A stretch of 64,000 nt of DNA from RAM1 sp041905405 (GCA_041905405.1 JAYRLC010000012.1:1-64000), one strand, 5' to 3'; positions 8,381-17,434 are shown, counted from the stretch's first letter. Notes: generated by a model from the sequence alone, not told the origin. Program-made: numbers and translations.

Positions 8381-9243
8381 GCCTGCCGCCCCAACGCATC
8401 CCGATACCGCCGGCTCACCGGCACCACCGACCCGCCCTGCAGCGTCACGCGTGCATCGCCGCCGTCCAGCGGCTCGATCTCCACCACCCGGTCCAGGTTG
8501 ACCGCGTGGCTGCGGTGCACGCGCACGAAGCGCGCGGGGTCCAGCTGGTCCAGAAATTCGGTCAGCGTCGCGCGCAGCAGGTAGTCGTGGCCGTTTACGC
8601 GCAGACCCACGTAGTTGCCCTGTGCCTGTACGTGTTCGATGTCGGCGGCGGCGATCAAAAATTCGCGGCGCAGCTTGCGCACCAGAAAGCGTTCGGGGCG
8701 TTGCGGCTGTGCGGGCGCTGCAGCGGGTTCGCCGGCCGCGGGCTCGGGCGCGTCCAGCACGCGGGCTTCGCCCTGCAGCCGCAGCATCAGCAGGCGGTAA
8801 CTCACGACGGCCGCCAGGATCAGCGCGTAGGTGCGCACGTCCTTCAGGTATTCGTAGGCCAGCACGGCCGCCCAGTGGCCGGGCGTGTACGGTTCGCCCA
8901 GCGCGGCATAGGCGGCATGGCGCAGCGCCATCATGCCGGCCACGTGCACGATGCAGAACGCCACGGTGCCCGCCAGGTGCCAGGGCAGGTGGCGGCGCAG
9001 CACGCCCAGGCGCAGCGCAAAGCGCCGTTCCCACGCAATGACTGCCGGCACCAGCAGGCCCAGCACCAGCGCGCTGGACAGCTCCCACACCACCGGCTGC
9101 CAGGCCGCGACCGCCGGCCGGTCCACCCACTGCACCAGCACGTTGAAGCCCGCCTGCAGCGCCAGCACCACGACCCAGAACGCCACCTCGGCGCGCCGGC
9201 GCATGGGTTGGTAGCGCGCAAACCAGTCTGTTGAGTCCGCCAT
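8377..9243 (-). CDS. Membrane-anchored LytTR-family transcriptional regulator
   Basis: 288 residues, taking the ATG at 9243. Four hydrophobic segments fill the N-terminal half (about 17-40, 44-70, 82-108 and 135-158). The C-terminal hundred residues form a LytTR DNA-binding domain: EHVQAQGNYVGLRVNGHDYL, FVRVHRSHAVNLDRVVEIEP and a closing VPVSRRYRDAL. There is no receiver domain, so it is a one-component membrane regulator (the 2TM/4TM-LytTR type). It is divergent from an acyltransferase 122 bp away, its most likely target. Confidence 0.85.
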   Translation of the reverse strand: MADSTDWFARYQPMRRRAEVAFWVVVLALQAGFNVLVQWVDRPAVAAWQPVVWELSSALVLGLLVPAVIAWERRFALRLGVLRRHLPWHLAGTVAFCIVHVAGMMALRHAAYAALGEPYTPGHWAAVLAYEYLKDVRTYALILAAVVSYRLLMLRLQGEARVLDAPEPAAGEPAAAPAQPQRPERFLVRKLRREFLIAAADIEHVQAQGNYVGLRVNGHDYLLRATLTEFLDQLDPARFVRVHRSHAVNLDRVVEIEPLDGGDARVTLQGGSVVPVSRRYRDALGRQA

Positions 9244-9365
9244 GGCGGCAAGTCTAGGGTGCGCGGGGCCGGATTTCGTCACCACCGGCCCGCCACTCGT
9301 CACAAACCGCCGTGGTTTCGTCCCGCCGGCGTGCTGCGGGGCGCCCACGCCACCAGCATGGCGGC

Positions 9366-10580
9366 ATGAACAGCACCGACACCCGCCGCCATGACATCGA
9401 CGCCCTGCGCGCGATCGCCTTTGCCCTGGTCATCGTCTACCACGTGGGCATGTACTACGTGGCGGGCTGGCACTGGCACATCAAGAGCCCGCAGGCGGCC
9501 GAATGGCTGCAATGGCCCATGCGGGCGCTGAACCTGTGGCGCATGGACCTGGTGTTTCTGGTGTCGGGCGTGGCGTTCGGCTTTCTGAGCCGGGGCAAAG
9601 GGGCGGGCGCGCTGATCGCGCAGCGTAGCCTGCGCCTGCTGCTGCCGCTGGCATTCGGCATGGCGGTGGTGGTGCCGTACCAGGCCTATGCGCAGGCCGT
9701 GGCGGGCGGCAGCATCGCGCCGGGGTTCGCGGCATTTCTGGCGCGCTACTACACGGGTGGGCCCTGGCCGCGCGGCGCGTTCGACGGCTGGGAGTTCGGC
9801 TTTACCTGGAACCACCTGTGGTTTCTGCCGTACCTGTGGCTGTACACGGTGGTGTTGGCGCTCGCGCTGCCGGCGCTGCGGTCGGCCGCTGGCCGGCGGC
9901 TGCAGGCCACGTTCACCGGGCTGCGCGGCGCGGGCCTGCTGATGGCGCCCGTGCTGCCGCTGATGCTGTGGTCCGTGCTGCTGTGGCCGCGCTTTCCTGT
10001 CACGCACGACCTGCTGCATGACGGCTGGCTGCATGCCGTGTATTTCACGCTGTTCCTGTACGGCTGGTGGGCGGGCGTGGACGCCGGGTTCTGGCGCGCG
10101 CTGCAGCGGCTGCGCTGGGTGGCGCTGGCAGGGGCGGCGGTACTGCTCGCGCTTCATTTCGGCCTGCGCGCGGCGCTGCCCGCGGCCGATGCGCCGCTGC
10201 CCGCCCGGCTGGCGGCGCGCCTGGCGGCCGATGCCTATCTGTGGACGGCGCTCGTGGCCGTGCTGGGCTGGGCGCACCACGCGCTCAACCGGCCCTGGCG
10301 CTGGCGGGCCTGGGCCAATGAGTCGGTCTATCCCTGGTACGTGCTGCACCAGACGCTGATCATCGTGCTGGCCGTGGCAATGGCGCCGCTGGCGTTCGGA
10401 CCGGTGGCCGAACCGGCGCTGCTGGTGGCGGGCACGGCGCTGGGCTGCTGGCTGCTGACCGACGGCCTGGTGCGGCGCGTGGGCTGGCTGCGGCCGCTGT
10501 TCGGCCTCAGGCCGCGAGCGCGGCCTCGATGTCCTTGGCCAGATCGGCCGGCGCGGTCTGCGGCGCGTACCGCTGGATGA
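9366..10580 (+). CDS. Acyltransferase-3/OpgC-like membrane acyltransferase
   Basis: 404-residue polytopic protein with roughly ten membrane segments. The opening RRHDIDALRAIAFALVIVYH is the acyltransferase-3 signature, with the His of the first helix pair conserved. The C-terminal part keeps the typical VYPWYVLHQTLIIVLA motif. Such enzymes transfer acyl or succinyl groups to surface glycans or other envelope molecules; the acceptor is unknown. ATG 9366 is chosen because it precedes the conserved motif by only ten residues. The last 74 bp overlap the convergent glutathione peroxidase gene, so the Arg-rich tail is encoded antisense to a conserved gene. Confidence 0.8.
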   Translation: MNSTDTRRHDIDALRAIAFALVIVYHVGMYYVAGWHWHIKSPQAAEWLQWPMRALNLWRMDLVFLVSGVAFGFLSRGKGAGALIAQRSLRLLLPLAFGMAVVVPYQAYAQAVAGGSIAPGFAAFLARYYTGGPWPRGAFDGWEFGFTWNHLWFLPYLWLYTVVLALALPALRSAAGRRLQATFTGLRGAGLLMAPVLPLMLWSVLLWPRFPVTHDLLHDGWLHAVYFTLFLYGWWAGVDAGFWRALQRLRWVALAGAAVLLALHFGLRAALPAADAPLPARLAARLAADAYLWTALVAVLGWAHHALNRPWRWRAWANESVYPWYVLHQTLIIVLAVAMAPLAFGPVAEPALLVAGTALGCWLLTDGLVRRVGWLRPLFGLRPRARPRCPWPDRPARSAARTAG

Positions 10581-10992
10581 CCTGCCCGTCCCTGCCGACC
10601 AGGAACTTGGTGAAGTTCCACTTGATGACCGTGCTGCCCAGCAGGCCGGGCGCTTCTTTGGTGAGCCACTGGAACAGCGGATCGGCCTGCGGGCCGTTGA
10701 CGTCCACCTTGGCCATCATGGGGAAGCTCACGCCGTAGTTCAGCTGGCAGAAGCTGGCGATCTCGTCGTTGCTGCCCGGGTCCTGCGCGCCGAACTGGTT
10801 GCAGGGAAATCCCAACACCTCCAGGCCTTGTTTCACATAGTCCTGGCTCAGTTTTTCAAGCCCGGCGAACTGCGGTGTAAAACCGCAGGCGCTGGCGGTG
10901 TTGACCACCAGCAACACCTTGCCCCGGAACTTGCCGAGCGACACGCGCTTGCCGTCCATTTGCAGCGCGTCGAAATCGTAGACCGTGGCCAT
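10507..10992 (-). CDS. Glutathione peroxidase (thiol peroxidase GPx type)
   Basis: 161 residues. Peroxidatic Cys36 sits in NTASACGFTPQF, the Gln of the tetrad in NQFGAQDPG, and the Trp/Asn in IKWNFTKFLV. Cys64 in GFPCNQF is conserved. It is a cysteine (not selenocysteine) GPx that reduces peroxides with thioredoxin or glutathione in the cytoplasm. The start at 10992 follows the family (MATVYDFDALQMDG). It is divergent from the response-regulator gene (56 bp between starts) and overlaps the acyltransferase end by 74 bp. Confidence 0.92.
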   Translation of the reverse strand: MATVYDFDALQMDGKRVSLGKFRGKVLLVVNTASACGFTPQFAGLEKLSQDYVKQGLEVLGFPCNQFGAQDPGSNDEIASFCQLNYGVSFPMMAKVDVNGPQADPLFQWLTKEAPGLLGSTVIKWNFTKFLVGRDGQVIQRYAPQTAPADLAKDIEAALAA

Positions 10993-11048
10993 CACCAATC
11001 TCCACTGTTTGCCGATAAAGTGCACATTAACATGATGGCTGCACGACC

Positions 11049-11855
11049 ATGACACCGCATGCGATTGCCCTGGTGGGCTTTACCTCCTTCGAATACTCGG
11101 CGTTCGAATCGTTCTTTCGCCTGGCGCGGCGCCAGCCGGGCTGGCGCCTGGTGGACGACCTGAACGCTGCGGTGCTGATCCTGGCCAATGCCGACGACCT
11201 GGACGTGGTGCGCGACCTGCAGGCCGCGCAGCCGCGCCAGAAGGTGCTGCTGATCGGCGGCTCCGACCGCGGCACGGGCTGGCCGGTCCAGCGCCGCCCC
11301 ATCAAGCTCATGAGCGTCATGACGGCCATGGAGCAGTTGCTGTCGCCTGCGCCAGCGCCTGCCCAGGCACCGGCGCCCAGGCCGGCGGCGAAACCGGCGG
11401 CGCAGCCCGGGCCGCCGGCCCCGGCGCCCACGCAGCCGCCACCGGGCGACGACGGCATCCTGGTGGTGGACGACAGCGAGACGGCGCTGCACTTCATGCA
11501 GAACCGGCTGCGCCGCTTCGGCTTCACGGCCGAGCTGGTGCACAGCGGCGAAGAAGCGCTGGAGCGTGTCGGCCGCCGCCCGTACAAGTTCGTGTTCCTG
11601 GACGTGATGATGGAAGGCATGGACGGCTACCAGGCCTGCCGCACCATCAAGCAGCGCTACTACCCCGACGGCAAGCCGCCCGTGGTGGTCATGCTGACCA
11701 GCCGCACCGGCGCCATCGACAAGGCCAAGGGCAAGCTGGCCGGTTGCGACGCCTGGCTGGCCAAACCGCTGTCCGAGCGTGATCTGGCGGTCGTGCTCAC
11801 CAAATTCGACGCGGAGCTGCAGCGCAGCTTCCAGCCGACGCGGCTGGACGGTTGA
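11049..11855 (+). CDS. Response regulator with N-terminal extra domain
   Basis: 268 residues in three parts. Residues 1-98 form an alpha/beta unit resembling a degenerate receiver (VLILANADDLDVVRDL, QKVLLIGGSDRG) with no phosphoacceptor motif that I can see. Residues 99-133 are an Ala/Pro-rich linker. Residues 136-262 are a complete CheY-like receiver with Asp141/Asp142, phospho-acceptor Asp185 (FLDVMMEGMDGYQA), Thr217 and Lys239 (WLAKP). There is no output domain, so signalling must be by protein contact or competition. No histidine kinase is adjacent, so its partner must be encoded elsewhere. Confidence 0.82.
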   Translation: MTPHAIALVGFTSFEYSAFESFFRLARRQPGWRLVDDLNAAVLILANADDLDVVRDLQAAQPRQKVLLIGGSDRGTGWPVQRRPIKLMSVMTAMEQLLSPAPAPAQAPAPRPAAKPAAQPGPPAPAPTQPPPGDDGILVVDDSETALHFMQNRLRRFGFTAELVHSGEEALERVGRRPYKFVFLDVMMEGMDGYQACRTIKQRYYPDGKPPVVVMLTSRTGAIDKAKGKLAGCDAWLAKPLSERDLAVVLTKFDAELQRSFQPTRLDG

Positions 11856-11861
11856 TGCGGG

Positions 11862-12470
11862 TTACAGCTTTGAGCGCGGCTGGGGCCCGGCGGGCTCGGC
11901 AGGGTGTTTCTCCTGCAGGTCCAGGGCATGTTGGCGCAGTTCCATGATGCTCGCGTCCCCCCGTGTACTTGTGCCCGTGGCGGCGCACATGACGGCCTCG
12001 GTGAAGTTGATGCAGTCGACACCGGCCGGCACAGGGCGCAGGTACGTTCCGTAGACGTATTCACCGGATTTGGCCTTCTGGTTGAAATCGGCCAGCACCT
12101 TGGCGACTTCGGTCGCCTTGTCGGCATCCAGCCCCCCGATCTCGGTGCGATGACCCGAGTCCATTTCCCAGTCCTTGTCAACGCTGACCGACTTGTGGTC
12201 CTTCGCGACGCGCAATCCCTTGACGGGTGTTCCCAGTTGCGGAAACAGCTCAACGGCGCGCCCGGAGAACACGACCTGGGCATGCGCGGCGCCGCTTTGG
12301 GGATCGTCACTGCCGCGCGTGATCACGACGAAAGACGCCATCGGTCCGGGGTTGCGCCGCGCGCTGGCGGGCTTGACGGCGACCGGGCGTTCATCGCCAG
12401 CGGCGGGCAGGGCGCCGGTCGGGCGCGCCGATGGAGCAGGAACAGGAAAGCGGGCTTGGGAGATGGACAT
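11862..12470 (-). CDS. Hypothetical protein
   Basis: About 202 residues, unrecognised. The first 43 residues are Pro/Ala/Arg-rich and look disordered. A folded-looking region follows from residue 44 (MASFVVITRGSDDPQSG) with VKDGWEMDSG-like charged stretches and the segment YVYGTYLRPVPAGVDCINF near residue 150. The tail is Pro-rich. An alternative start is Met44 at 12341; neither start has a good ribosome site. There is no signal peptide or membrane segment. It lies seven bases after the convergent response regulator. The DCINF patch faintly recalls permuted papain-like cysteine proteases, but a catalytic His cannot be assigned. Confidence 0.45.
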   Translation of the reverse strand: MSISQARFPVPAPSARPTGALPAAGDERPVAVKPASARRNPGPMASFVVITRGSDDPQSGAAHAQVVFSGRAVELFPQLGTPVKGLRVAKDHKSVSVDKDWEMDSGHRTEIGGLDADKATEVAKVLADFNQKAKSGEYVYGTYLRPVPAGVDCINFTEAVMCAATGTSTRGDASIMELRQHALDLQEKHPAEPAGPQPRSKL

Positions 12471-12528
12471 GGCAAGGGCGTCAAGGCAGTTCTGTCGCCA
12501 CTGTAGGACGCGCTGCGCGCCCAGTCTT

Positions 12529-13425
12529 CTATACGGAAGGCTGTGAAGCGTGCTGCCGGGGCCAGGCCGACCAGGCCGCCGCCGCCAGAATCAGTGCGCC
12601 ACCCGCCAGCGTCTGCGCCGTGAGCTGTGCAGCGCCCAGCGCGACCGATGATGCGCTGGCGAAGACCACTTCGGACAGCATGACCAGCGCCGTCGTGTGG
12701 GCCGCCAGCCGCGCCGCGCCGTATTGCAGCGCAAGGTTGCCCGCCAGATAGAACACGCCCAGCGCCAGGGCCAGTGCGATCCACCCCATGCCCGGTGCGG
12801 GCAGGGCGCCGGCCAGGCCCTGGGCCGTGACAACGCCGGCGGCCGCCAGCGACATCACCGCCCCGCCGCCGAACATGGCGAGCACGCGCGCCTCGCCCGG
12901 TACGCGGTTGAGCTTGAGCAGCAGGATGTTGGTCAGCGCGAAACAAAAGCCGCCGGTCAGGGCCAGCCAGTCCGGCAAGCCCCGTGGCACGGGCCAACCG
13001 GTGGCGGCATGGCCAGCCTGCAGCACGACGCCCACGCCTGCAAGCGCCAGCACCAGCCGCAGGAGCGCGGCGGCCGTGGGCCGTTCGCCGAGCAAGGGCC
13101 AGGCGAGCAGGACAGACCAGGCCGGCATCAGGTAGAACAGCAGCACGACCCGCACGACGTCGCCCACCGTCACCGCCCAGTTGAAGCCCATGTTGGTGAT
13201 GCCCGACGATGCGGCCAGCAGCCACAGCAGCGGTTGTGACCCGAAGCTGCGCCACGCCTGCGGCCGCGCCGCGAGCAGGCAGGCCAGCGAAAAAAGGTAG
13301 ATCAGGCCCGTGGCCCAGAGGGGGTGCAGCCCGTGCGACTCGAGCTGCCGGAACGGCCACCACGACACGCCCCACACGAAGGCGTTGAACAGCAACGCAA
13401 GAACCGGCAGCGCGGGGCTAGCCAT
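12529..13425 (-). CDS. EamA-family DMT transporter
   Basis: 298-residue inner-membrane protein with about ten hydrophobic helices in two EamA repeats. It begins ALLFNAFVWGVSWWPFRQLE, the usual first helix of this subgroup, and keeps GLIYLFSLACLLA and GGFCFALTNILLLK. Members export amino acids or other small metabolites; no substrate can be assigned. Its start overlaps the end of lplT by 8 bp on the same strand, so the two are co-transcribed. Confidence 0.85.
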   Translation of the reverse strand: MASPALPVLALLFNAFVWGVSWWPFRQLESHGLHPLWATGLIYLFSLACLLAARPQAWRSFGSQPLLWLLAASSGITNMGFNWAVTVGDVVRVVLLFYLMPAWSVLLAWPLLGERPTAAALLRLVLALAGVGVVLQAGHAATGWPVPRGLPDWLALTGGFCFALTNILLLKLNRVPGEARVLAMFGGGAVMSLAAAGVVTAQGLAGALPAPGMGWIALALALGVFYLAGNLALQYGAARLAAHTTALVMLSEVVFASASSVALGAAQLTAQTLAGGALILAAAAWSAWPRQHASQPSV

Positions 13426-14701
13426 GCATGTTGTCGTGTCTTGCTACTTCCAGCAGGTGATCGACTTCGGCCTTGTACTTCACGCAGTTGCTGGCGTGCC
13501 AGCGCTGGATGATCCACATCACGCCCGCCACCACGATGCCGAACGCGGTGATCGCGCCGAACGCCGACAGGCCCATGCCGGTGGACAGCGTGTAGAACGC
13601 GCCCAGCGCCAGGATGCAGGCCTGCTCGTTGAAGTTCTGCACGGCAATCGAGCGGCCCGCGCCCATGAGGTTGTGGCCGCGGTGCTGCAGCAGCGCGTTC
13701 ATGGGCACCACCAGAAAGCCGCCCAGCCCGCCCAGCAGGATGAGGAACGGTGCGGCCACCCATACGTTGTCGATGAAGTTCAGCAGGATCACCAGCAGCC
13801 CCATGCCGATGCCCATGGGGATCACGCTGGTAGCCATGTCCAGCCGCATGCGCAGGGACGCGATCACCGCGCCCACGGCCGTGCCGATGGCCACCACGCC
13901 CACCAGCGTGGAAGCCTGCGTCACGCTGTAGCCCAGCGCCGCGGCGGCCCAGGCCAGCACGATGTAGCGCAGGTTGCCGCTGACGCCCCAGAACAGCGTG
14001 GTGGTGGCCAGCGAGATCTGGCCCAGCTTGTCGCGCCACAGGCGTGAATTGCAGGTCCAGAAGTCGGGCAGCAGCACGAGCAGGTTTTTCGGCATGGGCC
14101 GCATCTCCACGCCCGTGAGCGGAATGCGCGTGTTGAACCACGCCGCCAGCGCGTAGATGAAGATCAGCACGAAGATGGCGGCCTCGGCCGGCGTGTCGAT
14201 GCCGGTGTCGATGACCGGGAAATCAACACTGAGCAGCTGGCTGGACACGGCCGCGCCGACAAGCTGGCCCCCCAGCAGCACGCCCAGGATGATGGAGGCT
14301 ATGGTCAGGCCCTCGATCCAGCCATTGGCCTTGACCAGCTGCGACGGCGGCAGCAGTTCGGTCAGGATGCCGTACTTGGCCGGCGAGTAAGCCGCCGCGC
14401 CCAGGCCCACGACGGCATAGGCCATGAGGGGGTGCGAGCCGAACAGCATCATCAGGCAGCCCACGACCTTGATCGCATTGCTGACGAACATGACCTTGCC
14501 TTTGGGCAAGGCGTCGGCAAAAGCGCCCACGAAGGGCGCCAGGATCACATAGAAGAGGGCGAACATCGGCACCAGCGCGGCCTGCTGCCACTCAGGGGCG
14601 CCGCTTGAGCGCAACAGGGCCACGGCCCCCACGAACAGCGCGTTGTCGGCCAGCGACGAAAAGAACTGCGCCGACATGATGGTGTAGAAACCGCGCTTCA
14701 T
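13418..14701 (-). CDS. lplT: Lysophospholipid transporter LplT
   Basis: 427-residue MFS flippase that moves lysophospholipids inward across the inner membrane for re-acylation. Diagnostic blocks: MKRGFYTIMSAQFFSSLADN, ALFYVILAPFVGAFADALPK, YSPAKYGILTELLPPSQLVK and ANGWIEGLTIASIILG. Twelve membrane segments are apparent. In enterobacteria it pairs with the acyltransferase aas; no aas is in the window. It is transcribed divergently from alr (113 bp between starts), an arrangement frequent in Comamonadaceae, and its 3' end overlaps the EamA gene. Confidence 0.92.
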   Translation of the reverse strand: MKRGFYTIMSAQFFSSLADNALFVGAVALLRSSGAPEWQQAALVPMFALFYVILAPFVGAFADALPKGKVMFVSNAIKVVGCLMMLFGSHPLMAYAVVGLGAAAYSPAKYGILTELLPPSQLVKANGWIEGLTIASIILGVLLGGQLVGAAVSSQLLSVDFPVIDTGIDTPAEAAIFVLIFIYALAAWFNTRIPLTGVEMRPMPKNLLVLLPDFWTCNSRLWRDKLGQISLATTTLFWGVSGNLRYIVLAWAAAALGYSVTQASTLVGVVAIGTAVGAVIASLRMRLDMATSVIPMGIGMGLLVILLNFIDNVWVAAPFLILLGGLGGFLVVPMNALLQHRGHNLMGAGRSIAVQNFNEQACILALGAFYTLSTGMGLSAFGAITAFGIVVAGVMWIIQRWHASNCVKYKAEVDHLLEVARHDNMHG

Positions 14702-14814
14702 CGGGGGCTGTACTTCGCTGTTCTTCGCATTCGTTCGGCTAATGCCGGGTTATTTGGGCCGTGTCTCCTGACGACAGCGGGTTATATCACGCCGGAAATG
14801 CCACAATTTTGGCC

Positions 14815-15909
14815 ATGCCCCGTCCCATCCAGGCCACCATCCACACCGAAGCCCTTCGCAACAACCTCGCGCGCGTGCGCGCCGCCGCGCCCGATGCGCG
14901 CGTGTGGGGCGTGGTCAAGGCCAATGCCTACGGCCACGGCATCGAACGCGTGTTTGAGGGCCTGCGCGGCGCGGACGGTTTCGCGCTGCTGGACCTGAAC
15001 GAGGCCGAGCGCGTGCGTGCCCTGGGCTGGCGCGGTCCCATCCTGCTTCTGGAAGGCGTGTTCGAGCCGCGCGACCTGGAGCTGTGTTCGCGCCTGAACC
15101 TGTGGCATGCCGTGCACTGCGACGAACAGATCGACATGCTGGCCACGCACAAGACGCACCAGCCGCACCGGGTCTTCCTGAAAATGAACTCGGGCATGAA
15201 CCGCCTGGGCTTCACGCCCGCGCGCTTTCGCGCCGCCTGGGCGCGGCTTGACGCGCTGCCGCAGGTGGATGAGATATCGCTCATGACGCACTTCAGCGAC
15301 GCCGATGGGCCGCGCGGCATCGCGCACCAGGTGGCGGCATTCGCCGGTGCCGCCCGCGATCTGCCCGGCGAGCGCTCGCTGAGCAACAGCGCGGCCACGC
15401 TGCGCCATGCGCAGGCCGCGGACATCCGCGCGGACTGGGTGCGACCCGGCATCGTCATCTACGGCAGCGCGCCGGATTTTCCCGAACACACGGCGCAGCA
15501 CTGGGGCCTGCAGGGCGCCATGACGCTGGCCAGCCGCATCATCGGCACGCAGGACCTGCGGCCCGGCGACACCGTGGGCTACGGGTCCAGCTTCACGGCC
15601 GACGTGCCGCTTCGCATCGGCATCGTGGCCTGCGGCTACGCCGACGGCTACCCGCGCCACTGCACCACGGGCACGCCCGTGCTGGTGGGGGGCGTGCGCA
15701 CGCGCCTGGTGGGCCGCGTGAGCATGGACATGATCACGGTGGACCTGACGGGCATCCCGGACGCGGGCTTCGGCACGGAGGTCACGTTGTGGGGCCGTGC
15801 GTCCAGCGGCGCCGTGCTGTCCATCGACGAAGTGGCGCAGGCCGCCGGCACCGTGGGCTACGAGCTGATGTGCGCGCTGGCGCAGCGTGTGCCGGTGGTG
15901 GCGGACTGA
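14815..15909 (+). CDS. alr: Alanine racemase
   Basis: 364-residue PLP enzyme that interconverts L- and D-alanine for peptidoglycan. The PLP lysine is Lys35 in VVKANAYGHG. Other family blocks: FLKMNSGMNRLGF, SNSAATLRH, RPGIVIYG, GYGSSFTAD, CGYADGYPRH and GRVSMDMITVD. ATG 14815 is chosen over an upstream GTG because it places PRPIQATIHTEALRNNL at the usual N-terminus. Length is normal. It is divergent from lplT and followed after 78 bp by a PAS protein on the same strand. Confidence 0.95.
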   Translation: MPRPIQATIHTEALRNNLARVRAAAPDARVWGVVKANAYGHGIERVFEGLRGADGFALLDLNEAERVRALGWRGPILLLEGVFEPRDLELCSRLNLWHAVHCDEQIDMLATHKTHQPHRVFLKMNSGMNRLGFTPARFRAAWARLDALPQVDEISLMTHFSDADGPRGIAHQVAAFAGAARDLPGERSLSNSAATLRHAQAADIRADWVRPGIVIYGSAPDFPEHTAQHWGLQGAMTLASRIIGTQDLRPGDTVGYGSSFTADVPLRIGIVACGYADGYPRHCTTGTPVLVGGVRTRLVGRVSMDMITVDLTGIPDAGFGTEVTLWGRASSGAVLSIDEVAQAAGTVGYELMCALAQRVPVVAD

Positions 15910-15987
15910 ACTGAAGTGTCGGTCCCAAAGGGCCCCGTTTGCAATTCGCGGGATAATTCTTTGGTGTTAATTCAAGCCGCCACTTCC

Positions 15988-16386
15988 ATGACCGACTCCC
16001 GTCTTCACACGGCCTTGGCCACCACCCCCGACTACGCCGCCCTGTACCGCGACCTGGACGAACCCGCCTGGGTCATCGACCCGCAGACTTCGCGCTTTCT
16101 GGATGCCAACGGCGAGGCCGTGGGCCAGCTGGGCTTCAGCATGGACGAGATCCGCTCGCTGGCCGTGACCGACATCAACCAGGCCGTGCCCGATGCCGAT
16201 GTCTGGCGCAGCCTGACCGGCGGCATGCGTGCGGGTGATTCGGTCGTCTACACCGCGCAGTTGCGCTGCCGCAGCGGCGATGCCATTGACGTGGAGATCA
16301 CGCTGTCGTGCCAGGCCGTGAACGGGCAGAAGGTGTTCGTGGCCGTGACGCGGTCACAGGCCCGAGATCACGGCCGACAGCATTGA
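15988..16386 (+). CDS. Stand-alone PAS-domain protein
   Basis: 132 residues holding essentially one PAS domain: DEPAWVIDPQTSRFLDANGE, AVGQLGFSMDEIRSLAVTDI and the C-terminal strands QLRCRSGDAIDVEITLSCQA. No kinase, GGDEF or HTH output follows. ATG 15988 is preferred to an earlier in-frame codon because the PAS homology begins soon after. Lone PAS proteins usually sense a ligand or redox state and act through a partner. The last 33 bp overlap the convergent AraC gene. A truncated sensor is possible, but the stop is clean and the domain complete. Confidence 0.7.
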   Translation: MTDSRLHTALATTPDYAALYRDLDEPAWVIDPQTSRFLDANGEAVGQLGFSMDEIRSLAVTDINQAVPDADVWRSLTGGMRAGDSVVYTAQLRCRSGDAIDVEITLSCQAVNGQKVFVAVTRSQARDHGRQH

Positions 16387-17343
16387 CGCCAGGTCTGGCG
16401 GCTGTGCATGCGTGGTGACCGCCATGCGCGGTGGCGGCGCTGCAGGGGGCGGTGATGCAGCCCGCTGCGCGCTCCCTGCGTGGCCGAACGCCGCATCGAT
16501 GCTGCCCGCGCGCCGTGCTGCGCCCGGCGTGAGCCCCGTCGCGCGGCGGAACGCCTTGCGAAATGAAGCCTCGGACTCGTAGCCGTACAGCGCGCACGCG
16601 TCGCCCACCTCCATCTGCTGATGCACCATGCGGTGCAGGGCCGCGTTCATGCGCCAGCGCGTCATGAATTCGGCATAGGGCAGGCCCGTGAGCGTGGCGA
16701 ACTGGCGCGTGAACGCGGCGCGCGACAAATGGCATTGGGCGGCACTGTCATCGATGGGCGGCAACGGGCCGGTGCGCGCCAGGGCACCGCGCAGCCACGC
16801 ACCCAGCCGCGCATGCGCCAGCGCACCGGCCAGCATGGACGAAGCCACCGCTGCTTCGGCCGCGGCCAGCGCGGGCGCGATGAGCGCTGTGGCGCCGCCA
16901 AGGGCCAGCGCATCACCAGGGTGCGTGTCCGCAGGCCGGCCCTGTGTCCGCAGGGCGCGCAAGGGCTCGGGCAACAGCGCGGGCGCCAACGGGGAAACCA
17001 GAGGCTCGCCGTTCAGCAGCAGGCTGGCGCACCAGGCGCTGGTGGGCCATTCGGCCGCCAGCGCCCAGGCCATGCCGCTTTGCGGGCTCAGCTGGTGGGC
17101 CAGGCCGCGTGGCAGCAGCACGAGTGAAGCTGCGGGTACCAGAAGCTCGCGGCTTGCGCCGCTTGTGTTCCATGTGATGCGCGACAGCGCGCCGTCCGTC
17201 CAGTACAGGCGCAGCCCCTGCGCGTCGCCCTGCGGCACGGCCAGGCCGCCCGCGGGCATGGTGTGCACCCGCACAGCCTCGCAGCGCCAGGCGCCTGCCA
17301 GCGCGGACAGCAGCACGCTGGCCTGGGGTTCCTCACCTGTCAT
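16354..17343 (-). CDS. AraC-family transcriptional regulator (cupin-type N-terminus)
   Basis: 329 residues. The N-terminal part (1-185) fits the AraC cupin_6 ligand-binding type: RVHTMPAGGLAVPQGDAQGL, LVLLPRGLAHQL. The C-terminal double HTH follows, with AQCHLSRAAFTRQFATLTGL, FMTRWRMNAALHRM and YESEASFRKAFRRATGLTPG. A Pro/Ala-rich tail of about 40 residues follows the DNA-binding domain. The start is ATG 17343. It lies downstream of the small gene at 17435-17845 on the same strand. Its target is unknown. Confidence 0.85.
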   Translation of the reverse strand: MTGEEPQASVLLSALAGAWRCEAVRVHTMPAGGLAVPQGDAQGLRLYWTDGALSRITWNTSGASRELLVPAASLVLLPRGLAHQLSPQSGMAWALAAEWPTSAWCASLLLNGEPLVSPLAPALLPEPLRALRTQGRPADTHPGDALALGGATALIAPALAAAEAAVASSMLAGALAHARLGAWLRGALARTGPLPPIDDSAAQCHLSRAAFTRQFATLTGLPYAEFMTRWRMNAALHRMVHQQMEVGDACALYGYESEASFRKAFRRATGLTPGAARRAGSIDAAFGHAGSAQRAASPPPAAPPPRMAVTTHAQPPDLASMLSAVISGL

Positions 17344-17434
17344 CGTTGTCCTTGTCAGTCGCGCCAGCCGGTGCGCTGCAACGCTGCGTCTGGCGGCGCG
17401 CGCCAGTGTACCGCCGCCTGCGGGGTGGCCCGGT

